The notes: generated from the letters alone by a model not told the origin. DNA of 64,000 nucleotides from Batillaria attramentaria (GCA_018292915.2 JACVVK020000497.1:120001-184000), one strand, 5' to 3'. Counted from the first letter of the stretch, positions 39,376 to 50,601 are shown. Program-made: numbers and translations.

Positions 39376-39774
39376 GTTTCACCCCGTCGACCTTCCGATA
39401 ATGACATGACGTGTCCTCTGTATATACAGACATACATATTGGCCACCGTATTTGGTAATATTCAACCAAGTGCTCACACCATGACCTTTGTACAATGATC
39501 AGTTTCTCACAGTGTATGAGTTTATCAGAAACGGTGGACATGGTGAAATAATGATAACAAGAATAACATGGACATGGTGTGATAATTATAATAACATCAG
39601 TATTGATGACGATATCAAAGAAAAAAGGACACAAAGTCAAAACAACACTGCAGCCCAAATAATACCACAAAATAAACCAGCAAAAGAAATCAGTAGTCCT
39701 GAAGAGAGAACATTATGAGGTACTTTTTGGAGCCTGAAGGAGACCAACATACTGATCATGATAATGGGCACTTT

Positions 39775-40128
39775 ACCCGACTTCTTGGCTCAAACCACTA
39801 TAAACTGCTCTCAACACGCACGCTCACGTGAATCACACGCATACGCGTTCTCTCACGCATAAGACGTCACACATTACAATCACGTGGTGCGAAGGGTTAG
39901 TTCAGCTACGTTCCGGAATTTAGAATTGCACTTATTTTTCATTTTTTTGCGGGCTGAAAATATCCAAAGACGAAAGCGAGGAAGCCGGAGAAAACCCCAG
40001 GCGATCGGCCCGAATGAACGCTGTCACATACTAGAGAGGAAAAAAATCGATGCCCCATGTAGGACTCGAACGTGATCTCTCGCACTGGTAGCAGAGTCTT
40101 AACCACTAGACCACAGACCACACCATGC
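39775..40128 (-). mobile_element. SINE2, full length
   Basis: Minus strand: tRNA-like head GTGGTCTAGTGGTTAAGACT, B box ACGTTCGAGTCC, body CATTCGGGCCGATCGCC, TCCGGCTTCC, GCACCACGTGATTGTAATG and GCGTGTGATTCACGTGAGCG. It lies just beyond the 3' end of the channel gene. Confidence 0.85.
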
Positions 40129-40351
40129 ATTGCACTGATCTATAAATGGTCCCCTATCCTCTCCCCCTCCCTTTCTTTGCAACAGATTAAAAAAAAACCT
40201 TGCTGGCTATTTCTGTGGTTTGATGTGGATCCCTACGTTGTGATGAATTTGTGTCCCATTTTAAAAAGGCTAGTGCACGTGAAAGAACTACTTCTAAAAG
40301 ATAATTACGTCATAACTACTTATACGTCATTCTAACCTATACTGTAAATAT

Positions 40352-40352
<1 letters not shown>

Positions 40353-40390
<38 letters not shown>
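40353..40390. repeat. (GA)n microsatellite
   Basis: About 19 GA units, 240 bp beyond the channel stop codon. Confidence 0.96.
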
Positions 40391-40393
<3 letters not shown>

Positions 40394-40630
40394 TGACTGT
40401 TCATTTTAACAATTCATTCGATAATATTTTCAAAACGTTAATTCAGCGAATATCTAAACTCGTATCTACCGTTTCCCGATCTGCATCTCAACAGTGTCTT
40501 CCCCGCGTTGTCTAAAACCATTTCTAAAACAGAACAGCTCTCTCCCAGGGTAAGTAATCCACCCACGACTTTCACCGGCACTAAAATCAGACCTCTAATT
40601 TCCGCAGCACGTTAGACCCAAGCCTTGACT

Positions 40631-40825
40631 TCAATCTCTCTCTTCTATGCTTTTCACGTTGACGTAATAGAGCCAGTAGATCATGATGAAGAAAACAAAG
40701 ATAAGGGGGAAAGCAATGCGAGACGCCACGTCCAGATACATCGCGTAGACAATTCCCCGTTTGGCAAATCGCCGTCGTTTCTTTTTGCCGGAGTCCTCGG
40801 GATCTGCGTCCAGTGGAACTGTGAC
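40631..40825 (-). other. Terminal exon of the channel gene (TM4)
   Basis: Begins VTVPLDADPED after acceptor TTCCAG, carries the basic KKKRRRFAKR segment, the TM4 helix and a short extracellular tail KSIEERD before TGA. The short basic loop before TM4 is typical of anionic Cys-loop receptors. Confidence 0.9.
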
Positions 40826-43800
40826 CTGGAACAAACATACCAGGTGGTTCAGGCATCAGGCATGGCCGAGACAATAAAACAACCAACCAAGCAGCCAACC
40901 CACCCACCCACCCACCCACCCACCCAACCAACCAACCAACCAACCAAAGCAAACCAAACCAAACCAAGCCTCCTACCCTCTCCCTCCCCCCCCCCAAAAA
41001 AAAACAAACAAACAAACAAACAAAAAAACCACAACAAACAACAACAACAACAACAACAAAAAACATTAAAAAAAACAAACAAAACAAAAAACTCCCAAAC
41101 AAACAAACGAACAAACAAACAAACAAAGAAAGAAAGAAAGAAAGAAGGAAAGAAACAAACAAACAAAAACAACAACAACACCACATGATCGGGGGGGGGG
41201 ATCTCGACTGTGTGGCAACAGCCACCCCCTTGGGTCCGTAGCACACCCGCGTTGGGTAGAGGATTCGGGAAATAGCGGAATGATAGAGCGTTGGAATGTC
41301 GATACTCGGGTCGTGAGTTCGAATCCCGCCTTTCGGCAAATATTTGTGTTTTTTTTTTTTTTTTGTCGCCCCGTCTTTGACATCACCCAAACCTGGTGAA
41401 AAACGACTTTAAACTCCCACCCACCCACTTACCCACCCACTCCCCCCCTCCCCCACCCACCCCGCGCTTGGTAGGAGCGGAAGGAGTGAGGAAGAATCCC
41501 GCTTGCCTCGGCCGGGATTCGAACCCGGATCTCCCAGACCATGGTCCCAAGTGCTAACCAGTACACGACGGGGGCCGGTAAGAGAGGTTAGTTACTTCGT
41601 TATTTAGGGCTTAACGCTGCGCAAGCAACAAAGACTAATTCGCAGCAAAACAAAGTCTTCCTCCGACAGGTCGTCAAAAGATAAAAGGGTATTCCAAAAA
41701 CAAGATGTAAGTATATCTTAAAAATCTATCAGGTTTAAATGAGAAAAGGTTTCAAGACTCCGAAGAACTAAACCAGAAGAGGCCATTGAAAGTCCATATA
41801 TTCGGAACATCTATATTTCTTGATATAATTTTACCTCTTTCAAGAAATTGAAGATGCTGTCAGTGGGTACATCCCTGAGCAACACCTTCACAGACCTGGC
41901 ACCGTAATATTTTGAGAGGGATTTAATAGTATGAGAGAATATACTGAACGTACTTCTCTGACTTCTCTGGTGCCGTTCTCCACGTCCTTGGGAATGCTGA
42001 AGACCCTGCGGATGGAGAAGTCCCGGAGACTGTCCTTTCGGCTCAGCACGTTCACCACGGCGAACTCCAGCAGCGAGCAGAAGACGAAGACAAGACACGT
42101 GGACATCCACACGTCAATCGCTTTCGTGTAGGACACCCTGAAAACGGAAGAAAACAATGTGTACCCTTTTTCCCATCTCAAAGCGCCGCGACCAACCCAA
42201 CCCAACACGCACACTATTGTGAATCGCACGCATTCTATCACTCCCTAGATATATAACATCATTATCACGTGGTGCGAATGGTCAGCTTTGTTATTTAAGT
42301 TTCGAAATTTAGAATTGCATATTTTTTAAAACGGTTTTGTGGGCTGAACATAGATCGAAAGCAAAGCAGGAGGAAGCCGGAGTACCAGAAGAGAACCCCC
42401 GAACCTCCTGAACGGTGCCACACACTTCAGTTAAAAATCTGATGTCCCAAATGGGACTCGAACCTCAACCTTCTGCGCTGAGATGTTACATCTTCACCAC
42501 CGACCACCCCGAAGCCACCATCTAGAAGCCACTAAGCATTAGGAATAAAAGCAAATAAATGGGACAGAAACCACTTAACTTTTTTTTCCCGTGCCGTGTG
42601 TATCAGTATGTCAGCAGAGTTACCTTTTGTTTCTTGAAGTTATGTCCCATTTGTTTGTTTCCTGAAGAAGGCGAGAGCCGAAACGTTGACCCGTGCCGTC
42701 CTTTGTGAAAGTTAAGTGGTTTCTGTCCCTTTTATTTGTTTAACTTGTAACCACTTCGCAGTCATTACCATTTCCTTCACTAAGTATTAACTCGTTACCT
42801 GGGTAGTGAGGCGTTGACAGAGGAGCTTTGCGTTGTCATGGTGAGCACAGTGAGCACGCCTAGTGAGATCCGACCAGGTACCGAGTTGACGGTGAGCCAA
42901 AAGGAGATCCACGATAGCATCACGATCAGGATGGAGGGGATGTACATCTGGACCACGTAGTAGGTGATGTTTCGCTCCAGGAAAAACACGGCCTCTATAC
43001 AGCTGTGGTTATCTGAAACCAACATTTTGGACATGTAACATTTGGACACAAATCACTTGCGGATTACTCGGCTATGCACGGGAGTCTGCAGATGGGAAGT
43101 AATTTGCACATATTAACGAACGCTGAAGAATAAGTTACTTCCCGTTGACCATATTCCGAGACGATAAGGTGACGGTGAGTGCTTCTCTACTCAGTCTCCC
43201 TGATTACAATGTGAAAATTCTAAATTAGGTTTTAATACGAATACACTGAATTACGGACAGACAGTGTTTGTTAATACTGGTACAAACAGATTATATGCAT
43301 TCGTCCGGCAAAGGAATAAGCTGTGTCTGAAGGGAAAGGCTACGTACCAGAGATGCAAATCTGGAGGAAAACGCTATATATTCCTCTTACACATAACGCT
43401 GCAGATGACACCCTAGAAATGCTTTAAAATTCACCAAAAAATTCACCAAAATCAGGCAGCCATAGACTCATGCGTAGAGGAAATTAAAAAAAATTCCAAT
43501 GTTCCGTTTTTGGCAATGTTGGCAGCGACCACATACCCCCTCATTCCACGGTCGTCTGCTGGCTCCTGTGCCAGCCGCGCATGAATACAAATAGTCCACA
43601 AGCCAGCCTCATTTTCCCCTAATTTTACTATTACCTGGCACGAAACTTGTTTACAAAGCCAACAAAAAGCACCAGATTGCCATTGTTTACGCTGCACAAC
43701 AAATTTTAAAAGGGACAAAGATTTTCTATTATATTTAGCCGAGTCCTTACTACATGCCCCGGAAGCTAATACCGTCGCGTAGCCAAAGCACGACATGAAT

Positions 43801-44367
43801 TATATCTTAAAACCCACCTATTTCAAACTGATAACTGATCTTGATTTTACCCTGCTCTGCCACACCGTGTCAGCCTGCATGTTGAGAGGTATTGTTTAAA
43901 TGTTTCCAGTGAGTATGTGTGTATGAAAGCTGTTTATTGTGCGGTATATGTATTTTGCTGCCGTTCCTTAGGTGTGTAACAGTCACTCATGTTTGTGTCT
44001 ATTGTTGTGCTTTATGTTGTCTGTGTACTGTCAGTGATACCTGTTTTATTCTTGTTATGATGTACGGCGCTTCGAGCCTGTGTAATTTACATGTATAGGC
44101 GCCTTATAAGTCTTTATTATTATTATTATTATTATAAGGTCTGAACAGTAGAGCTGTCTCTGTAGAACAAAGCTAAGAGTGTCTGGCCTTAAGTGGCTTA
44201 GTGGTTAAAACGTCCGCCAGCGGATCCTGAAGTACCAAGGATCAAATACTCCTGGTGGCAGGAAATTTGGTTGAGGATTTTTTTCTCCGCACACATGCAA
44301 AAAGAAAAACGACAACAACCACCGAAGACGGTTGGGGCTGTACAAAGGGGTTGCACTCCCTCGGAAG

Positions 44368-44436
<69 letters not shown>

Positions 44437-47410
44437 TCCGCCGACTCGCACAGCCTGTGGACGGTAGTGTATTGCACTGAGATGTCTTATGGTAGAGCTA
44501 TTTCCAACGGATTACAAACCTGATTTCTGATGGTAGCGTTTGTTACAACGAGTGGCCATTCTGCCGGTCACCTCAAACTGCGGCAACTCGACATTTTCGT
44601 TGATGATCACAGGCCTGTCCTCGTCCATAGTGTCTGGTTCTGTGGTGTTCATCCAGTCCAGCACGATTTTGTCGTCTGCGTAGCCAACTGTGAACAAGCA
44701 GAAGACGTTCACAAGGTAAAGGTCTCTCCGAAGCAAGCAAGAATTATTAGCCAATCAGAAAACAGCCCCAACTATGCTGCAGTACACACAGCAATAAAGA
44801 AACAGCCCGGTTACGACTCATACACGCCACCATAAGTTGCTTGAAAGCGTGTTTGTAAAATTAAATTTAAAAAACTCGGGTTCACTTCTTTCCTTATTAA
44901 GATCTGTTCATTAAAGTCTTTGTTAATTGATAAAAAATGTAATTTTTCTTTTGGCATCATTTATTGTCGCTACTCTTCGAGGTGAACTGATCGAGGTAGT
45001 AAATAGCGCCGTCCTCGTATTGGATTTTGAGTGTTCGTCTCCTGCTTAATACTGCTTAGTCAAAAAAAAAAAAATCTGTCTTCTCTAAGCGTGTTTTGAT
45101 CGAACTTTGTGTATTCTGTTCATTTTCTAACACGCTGAAAGTCAAGATACCTCACTCCCCCTTACTCCAACCCCCTCACCCCCCACCCCCCCACTAAAGT
45201 TTCATAGGCTCACATACCCCTGATTATCACTTTATGTCCCCCCCCCCTCCCCTGCGCAGAACCCTGACTAAACGACAGAATCTTCAGCAAACTGAAGGTG
45301 GCCTTCCATCAGAAGAAGCAGAAGAAGAAGAAGAAGAAGATGATGTCTTCAAACTTGCACAAATAAAACAAGAAGCCTTTAATGACGACTACAGACTCTC
45401 TATCCCACGCTAGGACAGTATCAGTAAGGCGTACGAGTTCTACCATTCTGGACACAAAACCTACCACCAACACTCTCCTAAACGAACTCGAAATCTGTCC
45501 CTGTACGTTTAATGAAGACTGATCGAGCGAGTCAGACAGCCGTCAGGGACAAGTCGCCGGTCCAGACCATGTTTCGCGCATGACTGTCTGCCGACTGTCA
45601 CAGTGAAATACGCTAATGGCTTGCTTCGTCTACTGACCCCATTACTGCACACTGCGCGATGCAGAAACGACCGTCAATACCCGATGAAGATCTAGGCCTA
45701 GGGCGTCGATATCGGTACACTATCCGTTCTGTGATTTACTCTAGGAGGATCGGAAGAGCTGGGCAGTCTGGTAAGTTTGCTGGAGAGTAATTGTGAAGAA
45801 TCGTGAATTCAGACTGCCATGGGGGGTCGGTCAGAGAAATATCTTACAGTACGTGCGAAACGAATTCAGTGCAGTCAGTTGCCTCAGTCAAAGACGTTGC
45901 CTGAGAGGTTCAGTCCTTCTTCCTTCCTCCCCCCCCCCTCCCCGGGTGTAAACCTCTCCCCGTGGAGCCAGGGTGGCCGCGACGGCGTAAGGACACAGAC
46001 TAAGCGTGGACTCAAGTTTGGTGTTTGTCTTGAGTACCCTGTTTTGCGAGTCTGCTAGTTTGTAGTGATTGTTGTCACTATAATGCGTGAGTTTCGTCAT
46101 GTTTGCATTGGTAGGGCAAGGTGCATGCCAGGGGATAGAGCAAGAGGAGGTAAGCTGCCAGTGAAGCTGGGACTTTCTGCGCACAGGAGAGGCAAAGGTG
46201 ACATCGGCCGATTTGGGTGAACTCGCTTTCTGGCCTAAACAGAAAGTAGACTAGCATTACTCCAGCGAGGCCTTGGCGGAAAGGATACTTACAGCTCATG
46301 ATCTGTATAGAGCAATGTTGTTTGTCGAATGGATAATACCGGAGGTTCATTGGGCAACTCAGCGTCATGGATAACCTGAAAATACACGAGCATGAGAAAC
46401 GTTAAAGTGCCTTTATTTTGTGATTTTGTCATTTAAAAAAGTCGTGGACAGCATGCTCTTAGCGCGGGTGGGGTGAGTGAGTGAGTGTTTGGGAGTTTAA
46501 CGTCCTTTCCACCACGTATGGGTGATATCAAAGACGGGGCAATGAGAAAAAGGCCAACACTAATAATTATGTGGTCCCAGCAGGGATTCGAACTCACGAC
46601 CCGAGCACTGTGAGTCCAACGCTTTACCATTCGGCTCTCCCGGCTCTCCCGTAGCACGGGGGGAGTGGGAGGGATACTTTATAAAGTAAAACGGAAAGAA
46701 CTGGGAGAGGTGGGGGGGGGGGGGGCAGAGTGGGGTCTGCGTCAGAACTTTGAGAAAAGATGGGTCTTCAGGTGGCTCCTGAAAGACTCGGTGGAGGTGC
46801 TGGATTTCAAATATGGCGGCAGGGCGTTCAGCAGAAAACGGGCAGAACACTTGAAGGAGCGGCCTGGTCCAAAGTGCTTGCTGGTGGTGGTGTCATGAAA
46901 GCCAGGGATTGACAAAAGCGGGACTGAGATGAGGAACGAGCAATACCTAGAGATGTAGAGAATGGAGGCATCGCTGTATAGTCTGCTCATCTGGTTACTC
47001 GTCATCACTTCGTGAAACGACGCCCTCTTCTCGTTGGGAAAGAACAGATCTGGAACCCAAATACGTTTGATGTTCTGCGAATCGAACTCCAAGAAGCTCT
47101 TCTTCTGCGACTGGAAAGACTGCTGCATATGATGACTCAACAACCTCTCGTCCCGCCAGCGTAGGTGGAGCAGGAGACTGACTGTGAAATCCTGTGAGGA
47201 AGAGAAATGTTAAAAATATTCTTTGTGTTCCAAGTGTTCGAACAAAGACATACTTATGGGTAGCGGTCGTTTTCGCACTAAGGACCCAACGTTTGGAATA
47301 CTCTTCCCAAACACATATACAGGCATATAGATTCGGTCCCCACCTTTAACACTGCCGTCAAAATACACTTGTTCTCAGCCCAGTAGCAGTAATGAGGGAT
47401 TGACAGAACT

Positions 47411-47488
<78 letters not shown>

Positions 47489-49748
47489 ATTGCAGTGTTT
47501 TGTTATTGAGCACATTCGATAGAAAAACTCCCCACAACATTTTTGTGTGCATGACGAGCGTATATACGGTTACTCTGTCGGTCATCAAATTCCGTCGACA
47601 CAAACACCTGCTTAGTTGTTCGGTTAAAGTGACCCGTGTTGGAGAGACGCCCTACGTGTTTAGGTCAGCACTTCTAGACACAAAAATTCTTTCAAAATTC
47701 CGTGTCATGTCAAGCAGCTATATTTCAAGCCTTCACTGACATTTTCTTTCCCGAGAATAGCATCTTTTCGACGAGTTTAAATCGTCAACACCTGTCGAAA
47801 AGACGCAACAACACTCGGCATACGCAAAGTTAAAAAAAGTCTGTTTCCATCTGTGATATCTTTATTTCTAGCAGTGAAACATCTGCAGGCTAAAAGGCGA
47901 AGTGTTGAAAAACGAGCAGATTAGGAGAGAGAAGTCAGAAATGTCCAAAGCACGAGTTTGAAGCGGGGGTCACAGACGCTGTCGACTTGAAGACAAGTTT
48001 GACAGCTAATCCACGGGATGAAAGGATAGCGGAATTTTACTTATCTCGTATCTTACGTCTGTCTGAAAAAAGACCCAGGTAGTTGTAACTATCAGACAAG
48101 AGGGCTCGGCCTAGTGGATGAGGAATCCGCCTGCGTATTCACAGAATTCGAACCCCCAGGTGGACAGGAATTTTGTTGGGGGTTTTCCACCACCAAATCG
48201 AGTCAAACATGCACGTGTAGACGCGTTTACGGTGCCTGTTTTGTCTCCGTGTTCACGCGCATACAAAAATATCAATCGTGCACGTTGAAGGTCACAGTCC
48301 ATCCGGTGGAATGCGCAGGAAATCGGGTGGGGATTTTTGTCAGCACCAAATCGAGTCAAACATACACGTGCAGACTCGTTTACGGTGCCTGTTTTATCTC
48401 CGTGTTCAAACGCACGAATACATATCTAGTGTACACGATGGAGGTCCTATTCCATCCAGCAGCGGCCGTGCAATGGCAAAACAAGTACACACCATGCATA
48501 TCAGTTTCAATCAGTCTGATCAAACATGAAGTTCTCTCACCATTGTGGCTTCATTGACGGAATCGATGGTATCTATGTACAGTTTCACCTCTACTTTTGT
48601 CGCTTTGTCTGTAACAATAGAAAGATTTACTTCAAACAAACAAACAAACAACCACATTATATTTGGGTAAACTTACAAGTACAATCACGAATAAACAAAT
48701 GAAAAATAGAAGACAGAGGAAATACCAGTTATCACAATCTCAGTATGCAACAACAACAACAACAACAACGCCATCACACGATAACACCACTACCAGCGAC
48801 AACAATATCATACTGAGCATACAACAAAAGCAACACCACCACCCGGCAACATCACCACCAGCAACAATATCAACATACTGTGCATCCAGCAACAGACACA
48901 ACAACAACAACAGAAGGTAACACCACCACCAATAAACACAAAAACACGAACCCCCCCCCCCCCCCCCCCCCCACACACACACACGTAGGCACGCACGCAC
49001 GCTTACACACACACACGTACGCACGCACGCACGCACGCACGCACGCTCACACACATACACCATGGAGATGATCCATTTCTATCATCTTATAAACAGCAAA
49101 AGAAGAGATGGATTGCACATAATTATTCAGCCCATACATTACATGAGAAACTGCTTTCTAATGTACGGAATAGAGGTTTTCGTGCCTAACGTACCATGTT
49201 TTGCAACCGACCGTGCAATGCTTACCGCTTAATAAACACTTGGAAAATGAGAAAAGATCGTATCATACTAATGGTTATTACACCGCAATTTCCTGTGGGA
49301 CATTTACACGAGACAAATATCCTTCTCCCCAGTAACCAGTGCTGATAAGAAGAAAACATGCTTACGTTTACAGGAAGAAAGATTGCAAGAAGACGCCCCC
49401 TCCCCCCCCCCCACCACACACACACGCAAGAAAACAAAATCCACGAGGAACTGCCAAAATTTGGTCAGCGTCATCATAAAAATGTCATTCTGATTCGCTA
49501 ACGTGACGATTTTCATGTTAGTTTATAACTCGCTCGAGACAGATCAGGCCAAAACTTCCAACAAAATATCATCAAATAACTCGACCGATTTGCGTAGTTA
49601 TGGCACAGCTTGGCTTCCATACCATCCACATGGCAGGGTGACAATCATCATTCATCATATTTACCCACCTGAGTCGTAATTCGGGGGCCAGTTCTTAAAA
49701 CCATTTTCACCCTCGGCTGCACTCAGGATGGTATCCAGCAGAACGGAA
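40631..49748 (-). CDS. Cys-loop ligand-gated anion channel subunit (glycine/glutamate receptor-like)
   Basis: Pentameric channel subunit at the plasma membrane. Minus-strand exons in order: 49748-49669, 48608-48541, 47191-46947, 46375-46293, 44687-44520, 43012-42799, 42137-41954, a tentative 41885-41835, and 40825-40631 (TGA). All phases join, giving about 428 residues plus a missing N-terminus. Seen: WVPDLFFPNEK; Cys-loop C-PMNLRYYPFDKQH-C (13 residues between Cys); FGYADDKIVLDW; loop C between two further Cys; TM1 (YVVQMYIPSILIVMLSWISF); TM2 starting PGRISLGVLTVLTMTTQ; SLPRVSYTKAIDVWM; TM3; a short loop; KKKRRRFAKRG; TM4 (RIAFPLIFVFFIMIYWLYYV). No Glu at -1' and a Pro at -2' argue for anion selectivity. 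Closest by eye to GlyR and GluCl; the ligand cannot be named. The signal-peptide exon was not found. Confidence 0.92.
40880..41190. repeat. Low-complexity (CCCA)n, (CAAA)n, (CAA)n, (GAAA)n tract
   Basis: About 300 bp of A/C-rich simple repeats in the last channel intron. Long minus-strand ORFs across it are artefacts. Confidence 0.93.
41262..41432 (+). mobile_element. SINE1, diverged
   Basis: Head GGATTCGGGAAATAGCGGAA with TGATAGAGCGTTGGAATG, B box GAGTTCGAATCCCGCC, then a T-run, CGCCCCGTCTTTGACATCAC and TTTAAACTCCCACCC. Confidence 0.85.
41500..41580 (-). mobile_element. tRNA-like SINE head or tRNA pseudogene
   Basis: Minus strand: CGTCGTGTACTGGTTAGCAC gives an A box and GATCCGGGTTCGAATCCCGG a strong B box. 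The anticodon arm does not fold convincingly, so a working tRNA gene is unlikely. Confidence 0.55.
42175..42530 (-). mobile_element. SINE2, full length, diverged
   Basis: Minus strand: GGTGGTCGGTGGTGAAGATG head, B box AGGTTCGAGTCCCATTTGGG, TCCGGCTTCC, CACGTGATAATGATG, GTGATTCACAAT and GGCGC. It lies in the intron before the TM3 exon. Confidence 0.8.
42545..42745. mobile_element. Foldback element with hammerhead-like core
   Basis: Outer arms AAATGGGACAGAAACCACTT (left) and AAGTGGTTTCTGTCCCTTTT (right) are inverted over about 22 bp. Between them, CTGAAGA (42662-42668), a GGC-GAGA-GCC stem-loop and GAAA (42680-42683) are arranged as in the conserved core of hammerhead ribozymes. Confidence 0.55.
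42799..43012 (-). other. Channel exon with loop C end, TM1 and pore-lining TM2
   Basis: Encodes NHSCIEAVFFLERNITYY, TM1 and TM2. At TM2, position 0' is Arg, 2' Ser, 6' Leu and 9' Leu. Anion channels usually have Thr at 6'. Acceptor TTTCAG and donor GTAACG flank it. Confidence 0.9.
43440..44137 (+). mobile_element. LINE 3' region
   Basis: YLKTHLFQTDN is readable near 43802, matching the LKTHLF C-terminal end of CR1/L2-type ORF2. A 3' UTR follows with TACGGCGCTTCGAGCC, TATAGGCGCCTTATAAG and (ATT)n. The part before 43780 has only weak support. It sits in the channel intron before TM1. Confidence 0.6.
44185..44432 (+). mobile_element. SINE4 fragment with (GT)n
   Basis: Head AAGTGGCTTAGTGGTTAAAA, a decayed B box (AGGATCAAATACTCCTGGTG), then GCAGGAAATTTGGTTGAGG, as at 48105. 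A GT run (44370-44432) follows. Confidence 0.5.
44830..46230. other. Channel intron segment
   Basis: Holds C-rich runs (45160-45260), a (GAA)n run (about 45318-45345) and otherwise unassigned sequence. TTCAGCAAACTGAAGG near 45282 is a short palindrome. No exon seen. Confidence 0.45.
46470..46655 (-). mobile_element. SINE1, full length
   Basis: Minus strand: GAGCCGGGAGAGCCGAATGG head, GGGTCGTGAGTTCGAATCCC B box, GCCCCGTCTTTGATATCACC and GGACGTTAAACTCCCAAACA. Confidence 0.88.
46660..46935 (-). mobile_element. LINE ORF2 C-terminal fragment
   Basis: Minus strand reads SKHFGPGRSFKCSARFLLNA, LPPYLKSSTSTESFRSHLKT and HLFSKF-stop, a CR1/L2-type ORF2 end, followed by a poly-C tract. It begins about 12 bp beyond the splice donor of the 46947-47191 exon. 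It shares this block with 54595-54950. Confidence 0.8.
47255..47480 (+). mobile_element. LINE 3' fragment with (GT)n
   Basis: Reads IDSVPTFNTAVKIHLFSAQ-stop, then GCAGTAATGAGGGATTGACA and a GT run, as at 17085. Confidence 0.7.
48105..48475 (+). mobile_element. SINE4 copy with internal 150-bp tandem duplication
   Basis: Head GGGCTCGGCCTAGTGGATGA, B box AGAATTCGAACCCCCAGGTG. The body unit AGGAAT.TTGTTGGGG..CACCAAATCGAGTCAAACAT..TTTACGGTGCCTGTTTT..CTCCGTGTTCA occurs twice (about 48163-48315 and 48316-48470). Its 3' end is about 65 bp from the channel exon at 48541. Confidence 0.65.
48745..49050. repeat. (CAA)n, poly-C, (CA)n and (GCAC)n cluster
   Basis: CAA/CACCA units, a C-run of about 25, CA runs and GCAC repeats in the channel intron. 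Confidence 0.92.
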
Positions 49749-50030
49749 CTGCAAACAGACAAAACAAAAGAATCGATTGTGAGTGTAAACAGAGAGAAGA
49801 ATTGGAAAGTGGAAAGATGAGGAGGGATGTACATCTGTACACCGCCCCGGGGAGTCGATGCATTCGAGACAAATGTTTATCTCGCCCAAATTCAGCGCTG
49901 ATAAAAAGAAAACATGTTTACGTTTACAAGAAGCATCTAAGACAAAGTCAAAGAAGGAAGATTGCAAGAAGACGCCCAACCCCTACCCCCCCCCCCCCCC
50001 ATACACACACACACACACGTGTCTGCGAAC
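49310..50030. repeat. Duplicated segment flanking the first sure channel exon
   Basis: CAGTGCTGATAAGAAGAAAACATG with GCTTACGTTTACAGGAAG, GATTGCAAGAAGACGCCC, a C-run and CACACACACGC at about 49335-49428 recur as CAGCGCTGATAAAAAGAAAA, GTTTACGTTTACAAGAAG, GATTGCAAGAAGACGCCC and a C-run at about 49890-50020. The exon at 49669-49748 lies between them. Confidence 0.75.
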
Positions 50031-50130
50031 AGACAGAACCAGGTAAAAATGTGATAATTTTGCAGACAATGGCACATAAAGAAGGTTGGAGGGAAGCACG
50101 CTTAATCGCTGCTAGCTTCATGTTTTTTGT

Positions 50131-50230
50131 TTGTTTGTTTGTTTTTTTGTTTTTTTGTTGTTGTTTTTTTGGCGCCTACAGCTTGCCGAAGGACAGGCGA
50201 AATATTATTATTATTATTATTATTATTATG
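50131..50230. repeat. T-rich (GTTT)n and (TTA)n runs
   Basis: GTTT/T-rich stretch, GCGCCTACAGCTTGCC, then about 10 TTA units. Confidence 0.9.
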
Positions 50231-50601
50231 TGAAGAAGATTCCAGGAAAAAAAGAAACCAAGTATGGTAAGAAAGAGCTCCTTACAATGCCTACTCTAGT
50301 TTGGTATGCTTATAGTGATGATTACGATTATGAAGGGGGGGGGGGGGGCTGATGAGTGGGTGGAAGAAGTTTGACTAGTTGACTGGGGGAACGGGGTAGG
50401 AAAAATAAACGTTACTTTTTCCCAATGTGAAGCTCACAATCAAATTTGAACTCCTACGTGAGAAAAAATATGCATAGTAACAGCTCCGTTGAAGTTAATG
50501 AGAAGTGCCCGGGACTGTTGAACCGGGAGGAGGGTGGTGGTGATGGTGGGGGAGGTGGGGACATCCATGCGTGCACCCAAAGTGTCCGAAGTCTTTCTCA
50601 C

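Larger units (their letters stand above)
46293..47191 (-). other. Channel exons with ligand-domain core and signature Cys-loop
   Basis: Exon 47191-46947 encodes DFTVSLLLHLRWRDERLL through SDASILYIS. Exon 46375-46293 encodes the Cys-loop. The 571-bp intron between them is almost entirely a LINE fragment and a SINE1 copy, both in the same orientation as the gene. Confidence 0.9.

Noticed and set aside
40587..41428. Large minus-strand ORFs rich in Phe, Leu and Gly
   Set aside because: They run through the A/C-rich low-complexity intron and a SINE1; only 40631-40825 is coding.
41500..41580. Functional tRNA gene on the minus strand
   Set aside because: A and B boxes are good, but the anticodon arm and acceptor stem do not pair well; more likely SINE-derived.
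43452..43796. 114-codon minus-strand ORF
   Set aside because: It lies in the LINE-derived region, on the strand opposite to the readable LKTHLF end; likely a shadow frame.
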